Source of the DNA: Neostapfia colusana
Lineage: Eukaryota > Streptophyta > Magnoliopsida > Poales > Poaceae
Assembly (NCBI GenBank): GCA_030760725.1
Contig: JASWHV010000012.1
Span: 20,722,368-20,786,367 of the forward strand
Direction of reading: 5' to 3'
Length of the DNA stretch: 64,000 bases
Below are positions 11,562 through 22,545 of this stretch, in pieces. The translations under genes were made by a program, and so were the position numbers. The stretch's first letter is position 1; every line of letters begins with the position of its first letter. Below the pieces are notes generated by a model. The model ran no database searches. It was given only the letters and a program-made list of their open reading frames with translations, and was not told the DNA's origin.

Positions 11562-13689
11562 TTTATCAGCAAAACATGCGTGGATCAGCACCGATTATCC
11601 ACCAATACTCCCACAACGAGTTATCTTATACTTCACCGGGAGGAAATATCTCTGCTAATCAGATTGTGTCCCGAGCAGCTCTGTGTTTGGGAGGAAAAAT
11701 ATACCCAACATCGCTGATTTTGTTGGATAGGCAGAAGATAGATATAATATTGGGGATGTCTTGGTTAAATCGTCACGGTGCCATTCTCAATATCAGTAAC
11801 CGGACTGTCCAGATTGACTCGCCGATTCATGGATAGCACACGCTGTTTTTAGACAGCGAAGACCCAGATATGGCAGAGGCCTACCACACGGAAGCGCTTA
11901 AACTAGAATATATTCCGGTGGCACGTGATTATCCTGACGTGTTTCCCGTGATTTACCGGGCAAGCCGCCCGAACGGGACGTCAATTTCAAGATTGAACTG
12001 GCGCTGGGAACAACACCTATCTCACGAAGGCCTTACAAGATGGTACAAGCTAGCAGAGTTGAAGGAGCAACTAAATAAACTCATGAGCAAGGGTTTCATA
12101 TGACCAAGTTTTTCACCTTTAGGTTGCTCTGCGCTGTTCGTTAAGAAGAATGACGAAACACTGTGGCTATATGTTGATTACCATCCTCTAAATGCTGTCA
12201 CAATAAAGAACAAGTATCCTTTGGCCCGCATCAACATCTTGTTCGATCAACTTGTGGGTGCAAAGGTATTCTCGAAGATGGATCTTCGGTCGGGCTATCA
12301 TCAAATCAAGATCTGACCGGAGGACATACCGAAGACAACTTTCTCGACGAGATACGGACTATATGAGTACCTCGTCATGACATTTGTGTTAACCAACGCT
12401 ATGGCACACTTCATGTACTTGATGAATTCGGTGTTCATGCCAGAGTTAGACAAGTTCGTCGTGGTATTCATCAATGACATTTTGGTTTACTCGAAATCCG
12501 AAGAAGAGCACGCTTAACATTTTCGTATCGTGCTACAACTTTTGAGGGAGCACCAATAATACGCTAAGTTCAGCATGTGCGAGTTCTGGATAGATCAAGT
12601 GCCTTTCCTAGGCCATATTATTTCAGCAGAGGGCATTGCCATGGACCCCAACAGAATTGAACAAGTGCTGAAGTGGGAAGCTCCCAATTCAGTCCACGAG
12701 GTCCAAAGTTTCCTAGGTTCAGCGGGGTATTATCGGAGGTTCATTCCGAGCTTCTCAAAAAATGCTAAACCAATGACGGAGCTGCTGAAGAAGGGCACGA
12801 AATACCTGTGGAATGCAGCATGTGAAGCCGCATTCAAGACTTTGGTGAAACATCTCACCACAGCTCCAGTTCTTTCCCAGCCGGACACGACGAAGCCATT
12901 TGATGTCTATTGTGATGCATCCGGCATCGGTCTCGGCTGTGTTCTTATGCAAGAAGGGCGTGTAGTCGCCTATGGTTCTCGTCAACTGTGAAACCACGAG
13001 CAGCATTATCCAACTCACGATCTTGAGCTTGCTGCTGTGGTGTTGGCGTTAAAGATGTGGAGGCATTATCTACTTGGCAATCTTGTCCACCTCTACACCG
13101 ACCATAAAAGCTTGAAGTATATCTTCACGCAGAAGGAGCTGAATATGAGACAACAGAGGTGGTTGGAACTCATAAAAGATTATGAAATTGAGATCCACTA
13201 TCATCCGGGTAAAGCGAATGTGGTTGTCGATGCGCTTAGTCAGAAAGCCCACATTCACAACTTGGTGATTGCTGAGTTGGAAAATGAAGAACCGAGTCTC
13301 TGTGTCCTTCCGTATGGAGCAATTTACAATATTGCTCTCATTCCAACGATCCACGAAGAGATTGTTGAGGCTCAAAGAAGAGACAGGGATATGTCTCACA
13401 TACAGAGAAGACTAGAAAACGGAGAAGTGAAATATTTCCGGAAGGATGAGAACGGTACGCTATGGTTCAACGACCGTATAATGGTACCGCGTAATATGAA
13501 ACTCCAGAAGAAGATCTTGGATGAAACCCACCTGTCTAAGTTTTCCATTTATCCCGGAAGTAACAAAATGTACCAAGATTTGAAACAGAAATTTTGGTGG
13601 ACGAGGACGAAGAGGGAAATTGCTAAATACGTATCCGAGTGTGATACGTGTAGACGGGTCAAGGCTAATCATATGCAGAAAGCCGGACC

Positions 13690-13694
13690 GCTAC
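13690..13694. repeat. target site duplication of element A (left copy)
   Basis: GCTAC directly before the left LTR of A; the same five bases follow its right LTR at 50727-50731. Confidence 0.9.
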
Positions 13695-13874
13695 TGAGAC
13701 AGCCAGGACCTCATCGGGTGGTGCCGTGTTATGCGGCACCCAACAGCACACGGGTTGCAGAAACACATCATATTACATAAATAGTTTAGCGGAAGCATAC
13801 AAGAATGTTTTACAAATAGTTATATCAGAGTAAACTACAGCGGAAGACTATCACTCTCACGACTTATATCTAAA

Positions 13875-14021
13875 CTAGCAACAAAGAAACGGTCCAGCCC
13901 GCGGACGTTCCTTACTAGCAACACAAAGACAATCTGCAGCGGCGAGGATGCTCTTTGAGTAAGCACTCGGAGGTTCCCGAGTCTCATCGGCACCCCTTCT
14001 CATAAGCATCGAGTCAATTAC
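13875..14021 (-). other. putative LTR-encoded exon (type A second block), 3' LTR of A
   Basis: 147 nt, open to TAG, preceded by GTTTTGCAG on the reverse strand. The partner block in this LTR is at 37355-37470, now separated by the B insertion. Confidence 0.4.
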
Positions 14022-14511
14022 CTGCAAAACAACTCAGATAGCATCCGTGAGCATAACGCTCAGCAAGGCTTAACCGTCACCCTAAACATGAAACTCTAAG
14101 TGAGGTTATGAACCTAACATAGGATGGCATAAGCATAATTAAACTCGCCTAAAAGTGCATCCTTACTTTCAGGTATTAATTGCAGCATATTAAGTAACCC
14201 TGGGCACGCCACATCGGGAGTCCACAATCAGACAAGAAACGCTTTCCCCCGATGTAAATTGCTCATGGCATAAAAGAATCAAGTTTGCACTAGCCTATTA
14301 ATCAAGCTTCAATAAAAGGTAGAATAATACTTCACATCAAGATGATTAGTTCCTTTCTCATGCAAGTTCTCACTACGTCACGACTGTGAGAACAAGTATG
14401 CTCGGTCCATTCCGCGAGCGACGGTGATTCGAATCAATAACACCCGGACTACACGACACGTACGCCCGTACTCGACGTTGCCTACAACAACCATCACTGA
14501 CGTCGTACGTG

Positions 14512-14516
14512 GCAGC
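14512..14516. repeat. target site duplication of element B (left copy)
   Basis: GCAGC before B's left LTR; repeated at 36759-36763. Removing B and one copy restores continuity of A's LTR. Confidence 0.92.
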
Positions 14517-14560
14517 TGACACGACCCCGATGGTCCTGTCAAGCCAGGATCACGCTGAGG

Positions 14561-14581
14561 GGTGCTGCATTGCACAGCACC
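14561..14581 (-). promoter_or_regulatory. LTR-end stem-loop (B, 3' LTR)
   Basis: GGTGCTG, 7-nt loop, CAGCACC: a perfect 7-bp stem. Against type A (GGTGCCG/CGGCACC) both sides of one pair change together. Confidence 0.6.
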
Positions 14582-14620
14582 ATATAACACACGTCAAAGG
14601 TACAAAGCGGAAGCGGAAGT

Positions 14621-14626
14621 TTTATT
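14621..14626 (-). terminator. poly(A) signal AATAAA, 3' LTR of B
   Basis: AATAAA on the element strand, about 120 bases after the stop codon of putative exon 2 and before the stem-loop. Suited to polyadenylate both element and LTR-internal transcripts. Confidence 0.55.
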
Positions 14627-14747
14627 ACATAAACAAGTTTATGGACATGTTTACATCAAAATAAGTTCAGTCTACACTCGCGGGCGTAGACTAAGCATCA
14701 AGTGCACGTTCAGCCCTCGAACGTGTCCTTACTAGCACACACGCACA

Positions 14748-14836
14748 CTAACTCGGCGGCGTGCACGACTCCCACTCGACGGGGTTCCCCTCCTGGGGTT
14801 CCGTCTCCTCTTCGGGAGTCCCTTCCTCATAGAACC
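14748..14836 (-). other. putative LTR-encoded exon 2 (B, 3' LTR)
   Basis: 89 nt after a TTTTGCAG acceptor-like site on the reverse strand. Read in the phase set by exon 1, it is open and ends VEWESCTPPS then TAG. It is acidic (EEGTPEEETEPQEG). D has the same frame with 86 nt and G with 98 nt. Function unknown. Confidence 0.55.
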
Positions 14837-15929
14837 CTGCAAAAGCTTCAAACACAAGCAGTGAGCACGAAGGCTCAGCAAGTCTGACCCGTCTCACCTA
14901 AACATGGAACTTCTACATGAGGGGTAATGGGTTACATGAGGTAAAAATCGTTTGCAAGGACTCGCCTAATTAGTAGAACCTTACTTTCAAGTTTTAGCAG
15001 CAGGTTGTGGAGAACCTTACGCTAAGGCACATGAGAGAGCCGCAATCAAACAAGAAACGCATTTCTCGCATGTACTTTGCCCAAAGTTGAAAAGAACTTT
15101 AGTTAGCTCTAAGCTACAGCATATCATTAACAATCAAGGTCCAGCTTTCAATCAGCAACATTTTAACATGTAACTAGCCTGTTCTTTCTACGTCACGGTA
15201 CAGTGAACAAGTGGTACTCACTGACCGCGAGGGACGGCGATTATAATCGATTTACACCTGCAGGGTTACCCGAACAACCCGTCACGTACGCCCGTACTCG
15301 ATGTTGCCTACAGCAACCATCACGGACGCCGTACGCGACTACCTTTCACCCGTTAGCCAAATGTTGAACCGGTCCAATCGTCCTGAGCAAGAGGTCTCTG
15401 CACGCGCATCTCAGTGCCGCCAGCCGATTTACACCTCGAGCTCTCAACCTACCCTCTGAACGACCAGCTATGCCTCAACACCCAGCTACCCGAGTTACAT
15501 CAGTTTCCCGGTTCCCATATAGCCGGTAGGTCTTCGGTACTGTTCTAGCTTGTTCAACAGGCCCGCACACGGCTCGGTCCTCAATCGACTCAAGCAGAGC
15601 TACAGCACACAGGCCCCAAAGTCCTGCTGCCCTTACCCTCCGCTTGGTCTCATTTTCTTGCCATGTGTTTCATGTGCTATTACTACCCGAGTCGAGTGCC
15701 TCTAGCCTATGCTCGCGAGTAGTTCCAACTACTCGACTTGTACCGAATCCTACTCTATCATAGCAATGCAGTGGCTAACGGAGTTTGCAATCCTAAACCC
15801 AACCCATGGTTTTCTTGGCTATGCAGTTGGGTTTCCACACAAGACTCTAATGCAAAGAATAATAATGCTCAAGTAAGTGCTCGAAACAATAAAAATTTGT
15901 AAAAACGGTTAATGCAAACCGGAGCTTGC

Positions 15930-16010
15930 CTTCCTGCTCTTGGTCGTAGGCTAGCTGTTCCTCCGGAGTAACAAAGTCTAGGACTTCGGGTTCCTCCTCG
16001 ACCTTAGCGA
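15930..16010 (-). other. putative LTR-encoded exon 1 (B, 3' LTR)
   Basis: 81 nt bounded by ATCATGTAG (acceptor-like) and GAAG|GCAAGC (GC-AG donor-like). Encodes AKVEEEPEVLDFVTPEEQ and a short Gln/Asp-rich end. Same length in D and G, with changes concentrated at third codon positions. Alternatively translation could start at an ATG at about 16032 and read through unspliced. No function recognised. Confidence 0.55.
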
Positions 16011-17941
16011 CTACATGATAGAAGCAATACATGTATTAATTTAATGCATTTGGATTAAGTTTGAAGTTGTGAAGTCTATAACCTTTGCTAGACAGACCTA
16101 ATGACTGTGAAACTTTTATTGTGGCTTGGTTACAACCTAAACAGAGAATTGGTCAAGTTTTAGTTGCAGCAAAGCTCAGTTGAGCCCTCCACAATTAATT
16201 ATGTCCTTGACCTTAATTGGAACTCTTAGGGTGTTCTAGGAATTTTCATGAAGCAAACTATGACTTTCTGAAAACTAGATTTTCAGAGGGTTCTAATGGA
16301 GTTGGTCTCACTTAATTTGAAGGTTCCTAGCTAAAGTTATGAGCTAAACAATTTCAGAGAAAATTCTGAAAAATGTTTCTGAACATTTTCTATTTTCTCT
16401 GGAAAAGTTTCACTAATTACACCATTAGGTGGATTAAATGAGCTCCAATGGATCTGAAATTTTTATGGTAGTTCAAGGATATTTTGGTGAACATCTCAGC
16501 AAAATTTCAGGATTTTCCTCCAAAGGATTCTCCAGTTAAAATTCCTAACATTTTAAATTTTGAGGAATTAATTCTGGAGAAATAAGGAATTTCATGAAGT
16601 GAAACTTGATTTTCTGGAAAGTACTCAGAGAGCTGAATCCAGCAAAATTTGGTTCACTCAATTTGGAGCTTTCTAGCTAAAGTTATGAGGATTTGAAGTT
16701 TGAAGGAAATCTGAAAATCGGGGAAAAGTTTAAACTCGCGCGTGGGCCCAGGGGACACGCGTCGCACGCCGAGGCGACAGCACATCGCGGCCCACAATGA
16801 TTTTACGTGCCAGCACACCCGATCCCGGCCGCAGCCGGATCCCGATTCAAAATATCTCCCGCTGACAGCTGGGGTCCACCCCCTTCTTCAACCTCGCGAC
16901 ACCCGCGCCCCGCCGCCGAGGGATCTCGCCGGAGAGCTCGCCGCCGGCCGCTGTACAGCTCCAAACTTCTCGATTCTGGCCGCCCCTGCCTACTTTTACT
17001 CGGGGAACAGGATCCGAGGGTCAGCTGCTTATGACAATGGCCGGAGCATGGTCGGCGACGAGCCGCCACCTCAGAACGACTTCGGCCATGTCGGCTGACT
17101 ACCCTAGCACCTCAGCTACTTGGGAAACCGGTCGGGGAGCATCAGTGGACCTTAGAGAAGGTCGACATGAGCTCGAGGCAGCTCGGGGAAGGCCCGAAAT
17201 AGGTCCTCACCTTGCGCCCGATGCCGCCCGTTCGTTCCGCCATTAGTAGACCTCAAATTACGCCGGGCATAGAGGTTCTCCGGCCCAGTGTTGTGAAGGC
17301 AACTTGTGCGTTACCGTGTCTAGCTCATGTGAGAGCGGCTTGAGGCCCTCTAATCCTTTCTAGAGCACGAATTAAACAGAATCGTACCCGAAGGTCGTTC
17401 TGCACACAGAAAGGGGAAAAGTGGAAATTCGCCGCCGGTGAGCAACCACTCGAGCTGTGGATCGGGGATGAGCAGCACCGGTCACCAGCGAGTCCAAGGG
17501 TGCCTTGGCTCGGGCGTGACAACGCCCTGGTTGGGCTGTCCACGGAAGCCCGAGGTGCGGCGGTTCCAAGTCCCGAATTTGATCTTTCGGCACAGCCGAT
17601 ATCAATCGGTTTCAACCGAATTCTAGCAACGGGGAGGATGGAGGAAGGTCTCTAGTACCTTGCTGGAGCTCTGGAGTGGAAGGAGGGAGCTGCGATCGGC
17701 GTCCTCCGATCAAGTCCGAGCTGCGGAAGTTTTCGGCCGGCGCTGAGTTCTTGCGGAGAAGAACGGTGATGCCTCGGCCGAGGAGGGGGCAGGCGCCTTA
17801 AGAAGGCTCTGCACCGCCTCACGCCCGCGCGTGGGCAAGCAGCTGCTGGCGCGGCGGCTGCCCTCGGTGGCGATCACCGCTGCGGCTCGGCGACCCAAGT
17901 GAAAAAGTCTCAGTCGGTTTGATCTGAGCAGTGGCTGACAT

Positions 17942-17952
17942 GTGGGTCCCAC
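17942..17952. promoter_or_regulatory. GTGGGTCCCAC palindrome (TCP-like site), 3' LTR of B
   Basis: Exact GTGGGNCCCAC palindrome upstream (element strand) of the GC-rich part of the LTR. Also at 36142-36152. Confidence 0.45.
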
Positions 17953-18559
17953 CTCCAGTTTTAACCTCTGAAATTTACTCCTAATCACTGTTGTAAACAG
18001 TGAACCCCATACTACCCTTGGCAATTCAAATTATTCACCCATGATCCATTTGAATTGACCAAAGTTCAAATGAGGTTTGGTTTGAATGAATTTCAGCACA
18101 AGTTCAGTTTGAAATTCAAATAAAGTTCGAATTTCTCCCCCTTAGCTCATGTCAAGATCAACTCCAAATGGAGTGAAAATTGGTGTGTGAGCTCACAAAA
18201 ATGTGCTGAGTAAGAATATGCCTTCCACTTTTAAATTCCTGAGATAAAAACAGTTTGAATTTGAATATGGTTTCAAACTGCCCTCTTCCTAACTATACCC
18301 AAACTGACCTCAAAAAGGTATTGAATTTGGGTGAAACTTGGCATGGACATCCTTAGTAAAGTGTAGGAGTTTTCATATGTCCAGCCCATCTATATCACAT
18401 GTGGGAAATACCACTTTTGCAATGTGTGAGTTTGTTTTCTAATGAGCATGTTGATAATTGTTACTTGCTCTTCATTTGTGTTCATCATTCTTCCTCAAAT
18501 GAGGTGTGTGGTGTGGTGATGAACACTGCAAATGTGTGTCAAAAACTGAGGCCCTTACA

Positions 18560-18594
18560 TTCCTCCCCCCTTAAAAGAATCTCGTCCCGAGATT
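18560..18594 (-). promoter_or_regulatory. polypurine tract and adjoining hairpin, element B
   Basis: On the element strand AATCTCG-GGA-CGAGATT (7-bp stem, 3-nt loop, 18578-18594) is followed by TTTTAAGGGGGGAGGAA abutting the 3' LTR. The purine tract primes plus-strand DNA. The hairpin also occurs in A, C and (one mismatch) D. Confidence 0.75.
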
Positions 18595-18628
18595 ATAAGG
18601 TGAAAATGAGAGAGAGGACGGTGGAAAA

Positions 18629-19096
18629 TTACCAGATATGCGACGTGAAAAAGTCGGGGTAGTTAGTGCGAAGGAATTCTTCGCTCTCCCATGTCGCTTC
18701 ATCCATGGAGTGATTACTCCATAGAACCTTGTAGAACCACAACGTACGGTTGCGTGTGGTTCGGGCCTTTTCATCAATAATCTGCACCGGTTCCTCCCGA
18801 TAGGTGAGATCCGGTTGCAGTTCTTCAATGTCCTCCAGCTGAACGGTAGTTGATAGCTTGAGACACTTCCTGAGCTGGGAAATGTGAAAGACGTCGTGCA
18901 CACCGGAAAGTGCTTCTGGTAATTTCAGCCGGTATGCCACCGATCCACATCTTTCGGTAATCTGGAATGGACCGATGAAGCGGGGTGCTAACTTTCCCCT
19001 CACCCCAAATCTGTTTACGCCCTTCATTGGAGACACCCGTAGATATACGTGATGTCCAACTTCGAATTGTAATGGGCGCCTTCTCCGGTCGGCATA
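18629..19096 (-). pseudogene. integrase C-terminus (GPY/F-like) and chromodomain, element B
   Basis: Open segment to the natural stop, containing KLAPRFIGPFQITERCGSVAYRL (GPY/F-like region, written here as one short motif) and a C-terminal chromodomain (PVQIIDEKARTTRNRTLWFY, then VLWSNHSMDEATWESEEFL). In related elements the chromodomain binds modified histone tails and steers integration. It is cut from the rest of pol by a TAG at 19097-19099, where D has a glutamine codon. Confidence 0.85.
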
Positions 19097-20550
19097 CTAT
19101 TTCTGACAGGATTGGGCGGCTTTTAGGTTCGCTTGAATCAGTCGAACCTTTTCTTCCGCGTTGTTGACAAGGTCAATCCCAAAGGTAACCCTTTCACCAG
19201 ACTCACACCAGTTCAATGGTGTGCGGCATTTCCTACCGTATAGCGCCTCGTAAGGTGCCATCTTGATGCTGGCTTGGTACCCATTATTGTACGAGAATTC
19301 AGCTAACGGCAAGTGATCATCCCAATTCTTGCCGTGGTCGATAGCGCAAGCTCGTAGCATGTCTTCTAAGATTTGATTTACCCGCTCCGTTTGCCCATCC
19401 GTCTGCGGGTGGTAGGCTGAACTACGGATCAGCTTCGTCCCCAAGGCAGCGTGCAGCTGCTCCCAAAAACGGGACACAAATAAAGTGCCCCGATCCGATA
19501 TGATGGTACGGGGTACGCCGTACAAGCATAGGATCCGTGAGATGTACAGTTCAGCGTACTTCTTGGCGTTGTAGTTGGTGTTGACCGGGATGAAATTGGC
19601 AACTTTGGTGAGCCGATCGATGATCACCCACACAGAATCATGTTTCTGCAAGGTGGTGGGTAAACCGACGATGAAATCCATGCTCACATCCTCCCACTTC
19701 CAGGCAGGAACGCCCAGTGGTTGTAGCAGTCCCGGCTTCCGCATGTGGTCTGCCTTCACCCTTCGACATGTATCGCACTCGGACACGTATGTTGCAGTCT
19801 CTCGCTTCATCCGTGTCCACCAAAACTTGCTTCTGAGTTCTTGATACATCTTGTTGCTGCCGGGGTGAATAGAAAACTTTGATAAGTGAGCCTCATCAAA
19901 GATCCTCTTTCGTAGTTCCGGGTTTCGGGGTACGACGATCCGGTCCTTGAACCATAGGACGTCATCTCCGTCCTTCCGGAAACATTTCAGCTCCCCACTG
20001 TCTACACGTCTCCGCAAATGTGACATGCCCTTGTCATTCTTCTGGGCTGCCGCTATCTCTTCACGGATGGTGGGGATCAAAGCTAGGTTGTAGAGAGCTC
20101 CGTGTGGAATCACATGCAGTGGTGGTTCGCTCTCTTCCAACGGTGTGATGGCCAGATTATTGACGTGTGACTTGCGGCTCAGCGCATCTTCCACTACGTT
20201 TGCCTTGCCCGGATGATAATGGATCTCTATCTCGTAATCCTTTATCAGTTCTAACCATCTTTGTTGCCTCATGTTCAGCTCCTTCTGAGTGAATATGTAC
20301 TTGAGGCTTTTGTGGTCGGTATATAAATGTACGAGGTTACCGAGTAGGTAGTGCCTCCACATTTTTAGTGCAAGCACCACGGCAGCGAGCTCCAAGTCGT
20401 GAGTTGGATAATTTTGCTCATGGTTTCTAAGCTGCCGTGATCCATACGTGACCACTCTTCGGTCTTGCATCAGCACACATCCGAGCCCAATGCCGGATGC
20501 ATCGCAGTACACATCGAACGGCTTTGTTGTGTCTGGCTGCGCCAACCGGT
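19097..20550 (-). pseudogene. RNase H and integrase segment, element B
   Basis: About 480 codons open. RNase H carries FDVYCDASGIGLGCVL, DLELAAVVLAL and LYTDHKSLKY. Integrase carries the HHCC zinc domain (HLSKFSIHPGS ... ECDTC) and the catalytic core with MDFIVG, ISDRGTLF and TDGQTERVN. All catalytic acids are present, but the segment is separated from RT by a 2-nt deletion near 20550 and ends at the TAG at 19097. Confidence 0.87.
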
Positions 20551-20848
20551 GCTGATGTCAGGTGCTTGACTAAAGCCTTGAATGCTGCTTCACATGTTGG
20601 ACTCCAAACATATTTGGTAGCCTTCTTCAGCAGCTCCGTCATTGGCTTGGCAATCTTCGAGAAGTTCGGAATGAACCTCCGATAATATCCCGCGAGTCCG
20701 AGGAAACTCCGTACCTCATGAACAGTTCTCGGGGATTTCCAATTCAGCACTTGCGTGATCTTGCTCGGGTCCACAGCGATACCCTCCGCTGAGATGATAT
20801 GCCCGAGGAAAGGCACTTGCGATATCCAAAACTCGCATTTGCTGAATT
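20550..20848 (-). pseudogene. RT thumb segment between two frameshifts, element B
   Basis: Short stretch reading PFLGHIISAEGIAVDPSKI through KHLTSAPV. It is in a different frame from RT upstream because of an extra A in an A5 run near 20846-20850, and from RNase H downstream because two bases are missing near 20550. Confidence 0.8.
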
Positions 20849-22380
20849 TTTGCGTATAACTTGTGATCCCGCAGCCGTTGCAAGACTATACGCAGATGTT
20901 TCTTGTGATCTTCCTCCGACTTGGAATATACCAGGATGTCGTCGATGAAGACCACGACAAACTTATCCAGCTCCGGCATGAACACCGAGTTCATTAAATA
21001 CATGAAGTGAGCTGGAGCATTGGTGAGGCTGAAGGACATGACCAGGTACTCATAAAGTCCGTACCTCGTCGAGAAAGCCGTCTTCGGAATGTCCTCAGCC
21101 CTTATCTTAATCTGATGGTACCCGGATCTTAAATCCATCTTGGAAAAGATCTTTGCTTCGACCAACTGATCAAACAACATGTCGATCCGTGGCAACGGGT
21201 ACTTGTTCTTGATGGTTACGGCATTTAATGGACGATAGTCCACGCAAAGCCGCAACGTCTCATCCTTCTTCTTGACAAATAATGCTGAACATCCCCATGG
21301 TGAGGAGCTCGGCCTAATAAAACCCTTCTCCAGAAGGTCCGTGAGCTGAGTCTTCAGTTCAGCCAACTCCTTGGGCGCCATCTTGTACGGCCTTCGGGAT
21401 ATTGGCATGGTTCCCGGTGCAAGTTCAATCTTGAACTCCACCTCTCTATCGGGCGGCATCCCCGGCAAATCGTCCGGGAATACATCAGGGAACTCTCGGA
21501 CCACCGGAATATCTTCCAATCTGGTGGTTGTGGCTTGATAGACACTTGGAAGTTTTATTTCTGGACTGTCCAGAAATAATGAGTGAGACTCGTGCACTTC
21601 GGAATTCAAGTGCACGACTCGGAGGACGGTGTCTAAAACAGCGCCGTGGCGGGTTAACCACGACATCCCTAAGATGACATCAACCTTTTGTCCCTCTAAG
21701 ATTATGAGAGACGTAGGGTAAACTCTACCTTCTAAGCACAATGGCGCTTTTGGGACCATCATGCTTGCTAAAATTTTCCCACCCGGTGAACAGATCACAT
21801 AAGGACTATCGGTGGGTAGTATTTGCAATCTATACTTATCAATGAAATCTTGGCTAAAGAAACTATGTGTGGCGCCCGAATCAAATAATATTATGGCGGG
21901 ATGCTGGTGGAGTTGGAACATACCCGCAAGGATTGGCTCGCCCTCCGGCACGTCCTCTATGGCAAGCTGGTGGACGGTGCCGGGCCTAGGGTTTGCCCGC
22001 CGCGCATTAGTAGGGTTCCGGGGTTGATTCCTCCCTGGAAACTGTGGTGCCACTCCGCCGCCTTGCCTCTCCGGGCAACTGCTCGCGAAGTGCCCTGGAC
22101 GACCACACTTGTAACACGTGGCCGCTGCTGTTGGAGTGCTCAGTGGATGAAAGCCCGGCATGCGTTGCGGAGGTGCAAACGCACGCGGCATCGCCCGCTG
22201 CTGCTGTTGTTGTTGCGGTGGTACTGGCAGTGCCGGCCGGAATGCTGGTGAAGAATACGGCCGACTGCGGAACGGCATCGACCGCTGTGATGGCTGCCAG
22301 CGTGGACCTGATGGTGGGCGATTCACCATCCGAAACTTCTGAGAAGGACCGCCTCCTTCTCCGCTGCTCTGCGGCGCGCT
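20849..22380 (-). pseudogene. Gag C-terminus, protease and RT, element B
   Basis: About 510 codons open from just after a TGA (22381-22383) to the frameshift near 20849. Contains a glutamine run, CCHC knuckle CYKCGRPGHFASSC, protease LFDSGATHSFFS, and RT (FIRPSSSPWGCS, LRLCVDYRPLNAV, YLVMSFSLTNAPAHFMYL, VVVFIDDILVYSKS with the catalytic FIDD intact). Much diverged from type A in Gag, close in RT. Confidence 0.87.
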
Positions 22381-22383
22381 TCA

Positions 22384-22540
22384 CTTTCGCTCCGCCGCCG
22401 CCAACTCCTTACCGGAATCCTCCTGAACAATCGCAGCATCAATGATGTCGTTGAGGCTGCCGCAATTGAACATCGCCAACTTGTCCTTCAGGAGCGGGTT
22501 AAGCCCCTGGTAAAAATGGTCCCACCGCTTCTCGTCGGTA
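22384..22540 (-). pseudogene. Gag middle fragment of element B, left of copia
   Basis: Continues the Gag frame interrupted at 29353: reads RWDHFYQGLNPLLKDKLAMF and NDIIDAAIVQED. It ends at a TGA (22381-22383) that separates it from the Gag C-terminus in the same frame, probably a single-base nonsense change. Confidence 0.8.
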
Positions 22541-22545
22541 TCAGC
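22541..22545. repeat. target site duplication of the copia element (left copy)
   Basis: TCAGC; the same at 29348-29352. Removing the insert and one copy restores the Gag frame of B. Confidence 0.95.

Larger units (their letters stand above)
11170..13694 (+). pseudogene. gag-pol left part of element C (Gag C-terminus to integrase zinc domain)
   Basis: Starts in the Gag linker (EDTPVVPRKYRV), has the CCHC knuckle CSYCHRSGHFRQEC, then a rearranged stretch at 11530-11561 that removes the protease active-site region. It continues with the protease C-terminal part, RT (FIND instead of FIDD), RNase H (FDVYCDASG, LYTDHKSL) and the integrase HHCC region ending ECDTCRRV. Several in-frame stops are visible, for example a TAG after SPIHG near 11834, a TGA after SKGFI near 12101, and one at the start of RNRAH-like sequence near 12989. 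Element A is inserted just after the zinc domain. Confidence 0.85.
13695..14516 (-). repeat. 3' LTR of element A, distal part
   Basis: First 822 bases (plus orientation) of A's 3' LTR, aligned with 46391-47210. Includes the terminal stem-loop at 13720-13740 and the second mini-exon at 13875-14021. Ends at the GCAGC target of element B; the LTR resumes at 36764. Confidence 0.9.
14517..18559 (-). repeat. 3' LTR of element B (4043 bp)
   Basis: Plus-strand ends TGACACGACC and CCCTTACA. Contains the stem-loop (14561-14581), an AATAAA (14621-14626, reverse), two putative exons (14748-14836 and 15930-16010), an AT-rich middle, a GC-rich promoter-like part (about 16740-17930) and a GTGGGTCCCAC site (17942-17952). 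Long GC-rich frames here are not supported as genes. Confidence 0.95.

Noticed and set aside
16803..17246. Long overlapping frames on both strands in the GC-rich part of B's LTR (repeated at 35003-35446)
   Set aside because: Several frames overlap, none is kept in D or G, and there are no conserved residues or homologs I recognise. High GC content makes open frames likely by chance.
22195..22215. CTG/TTG trinucleotide run as a microsatellite of interest (also 29875-29925)
   Set aside because: It codes for glutamine runs in B's Gag and is short; ordinary for this protein.
21812..22445. Plus-strand frames opposite B's gag/protease
   Set aside because: Antisense shadows of the CTG/TTG-rich Gag coding sequence; the minus strand has the CCHC and protease motifs.
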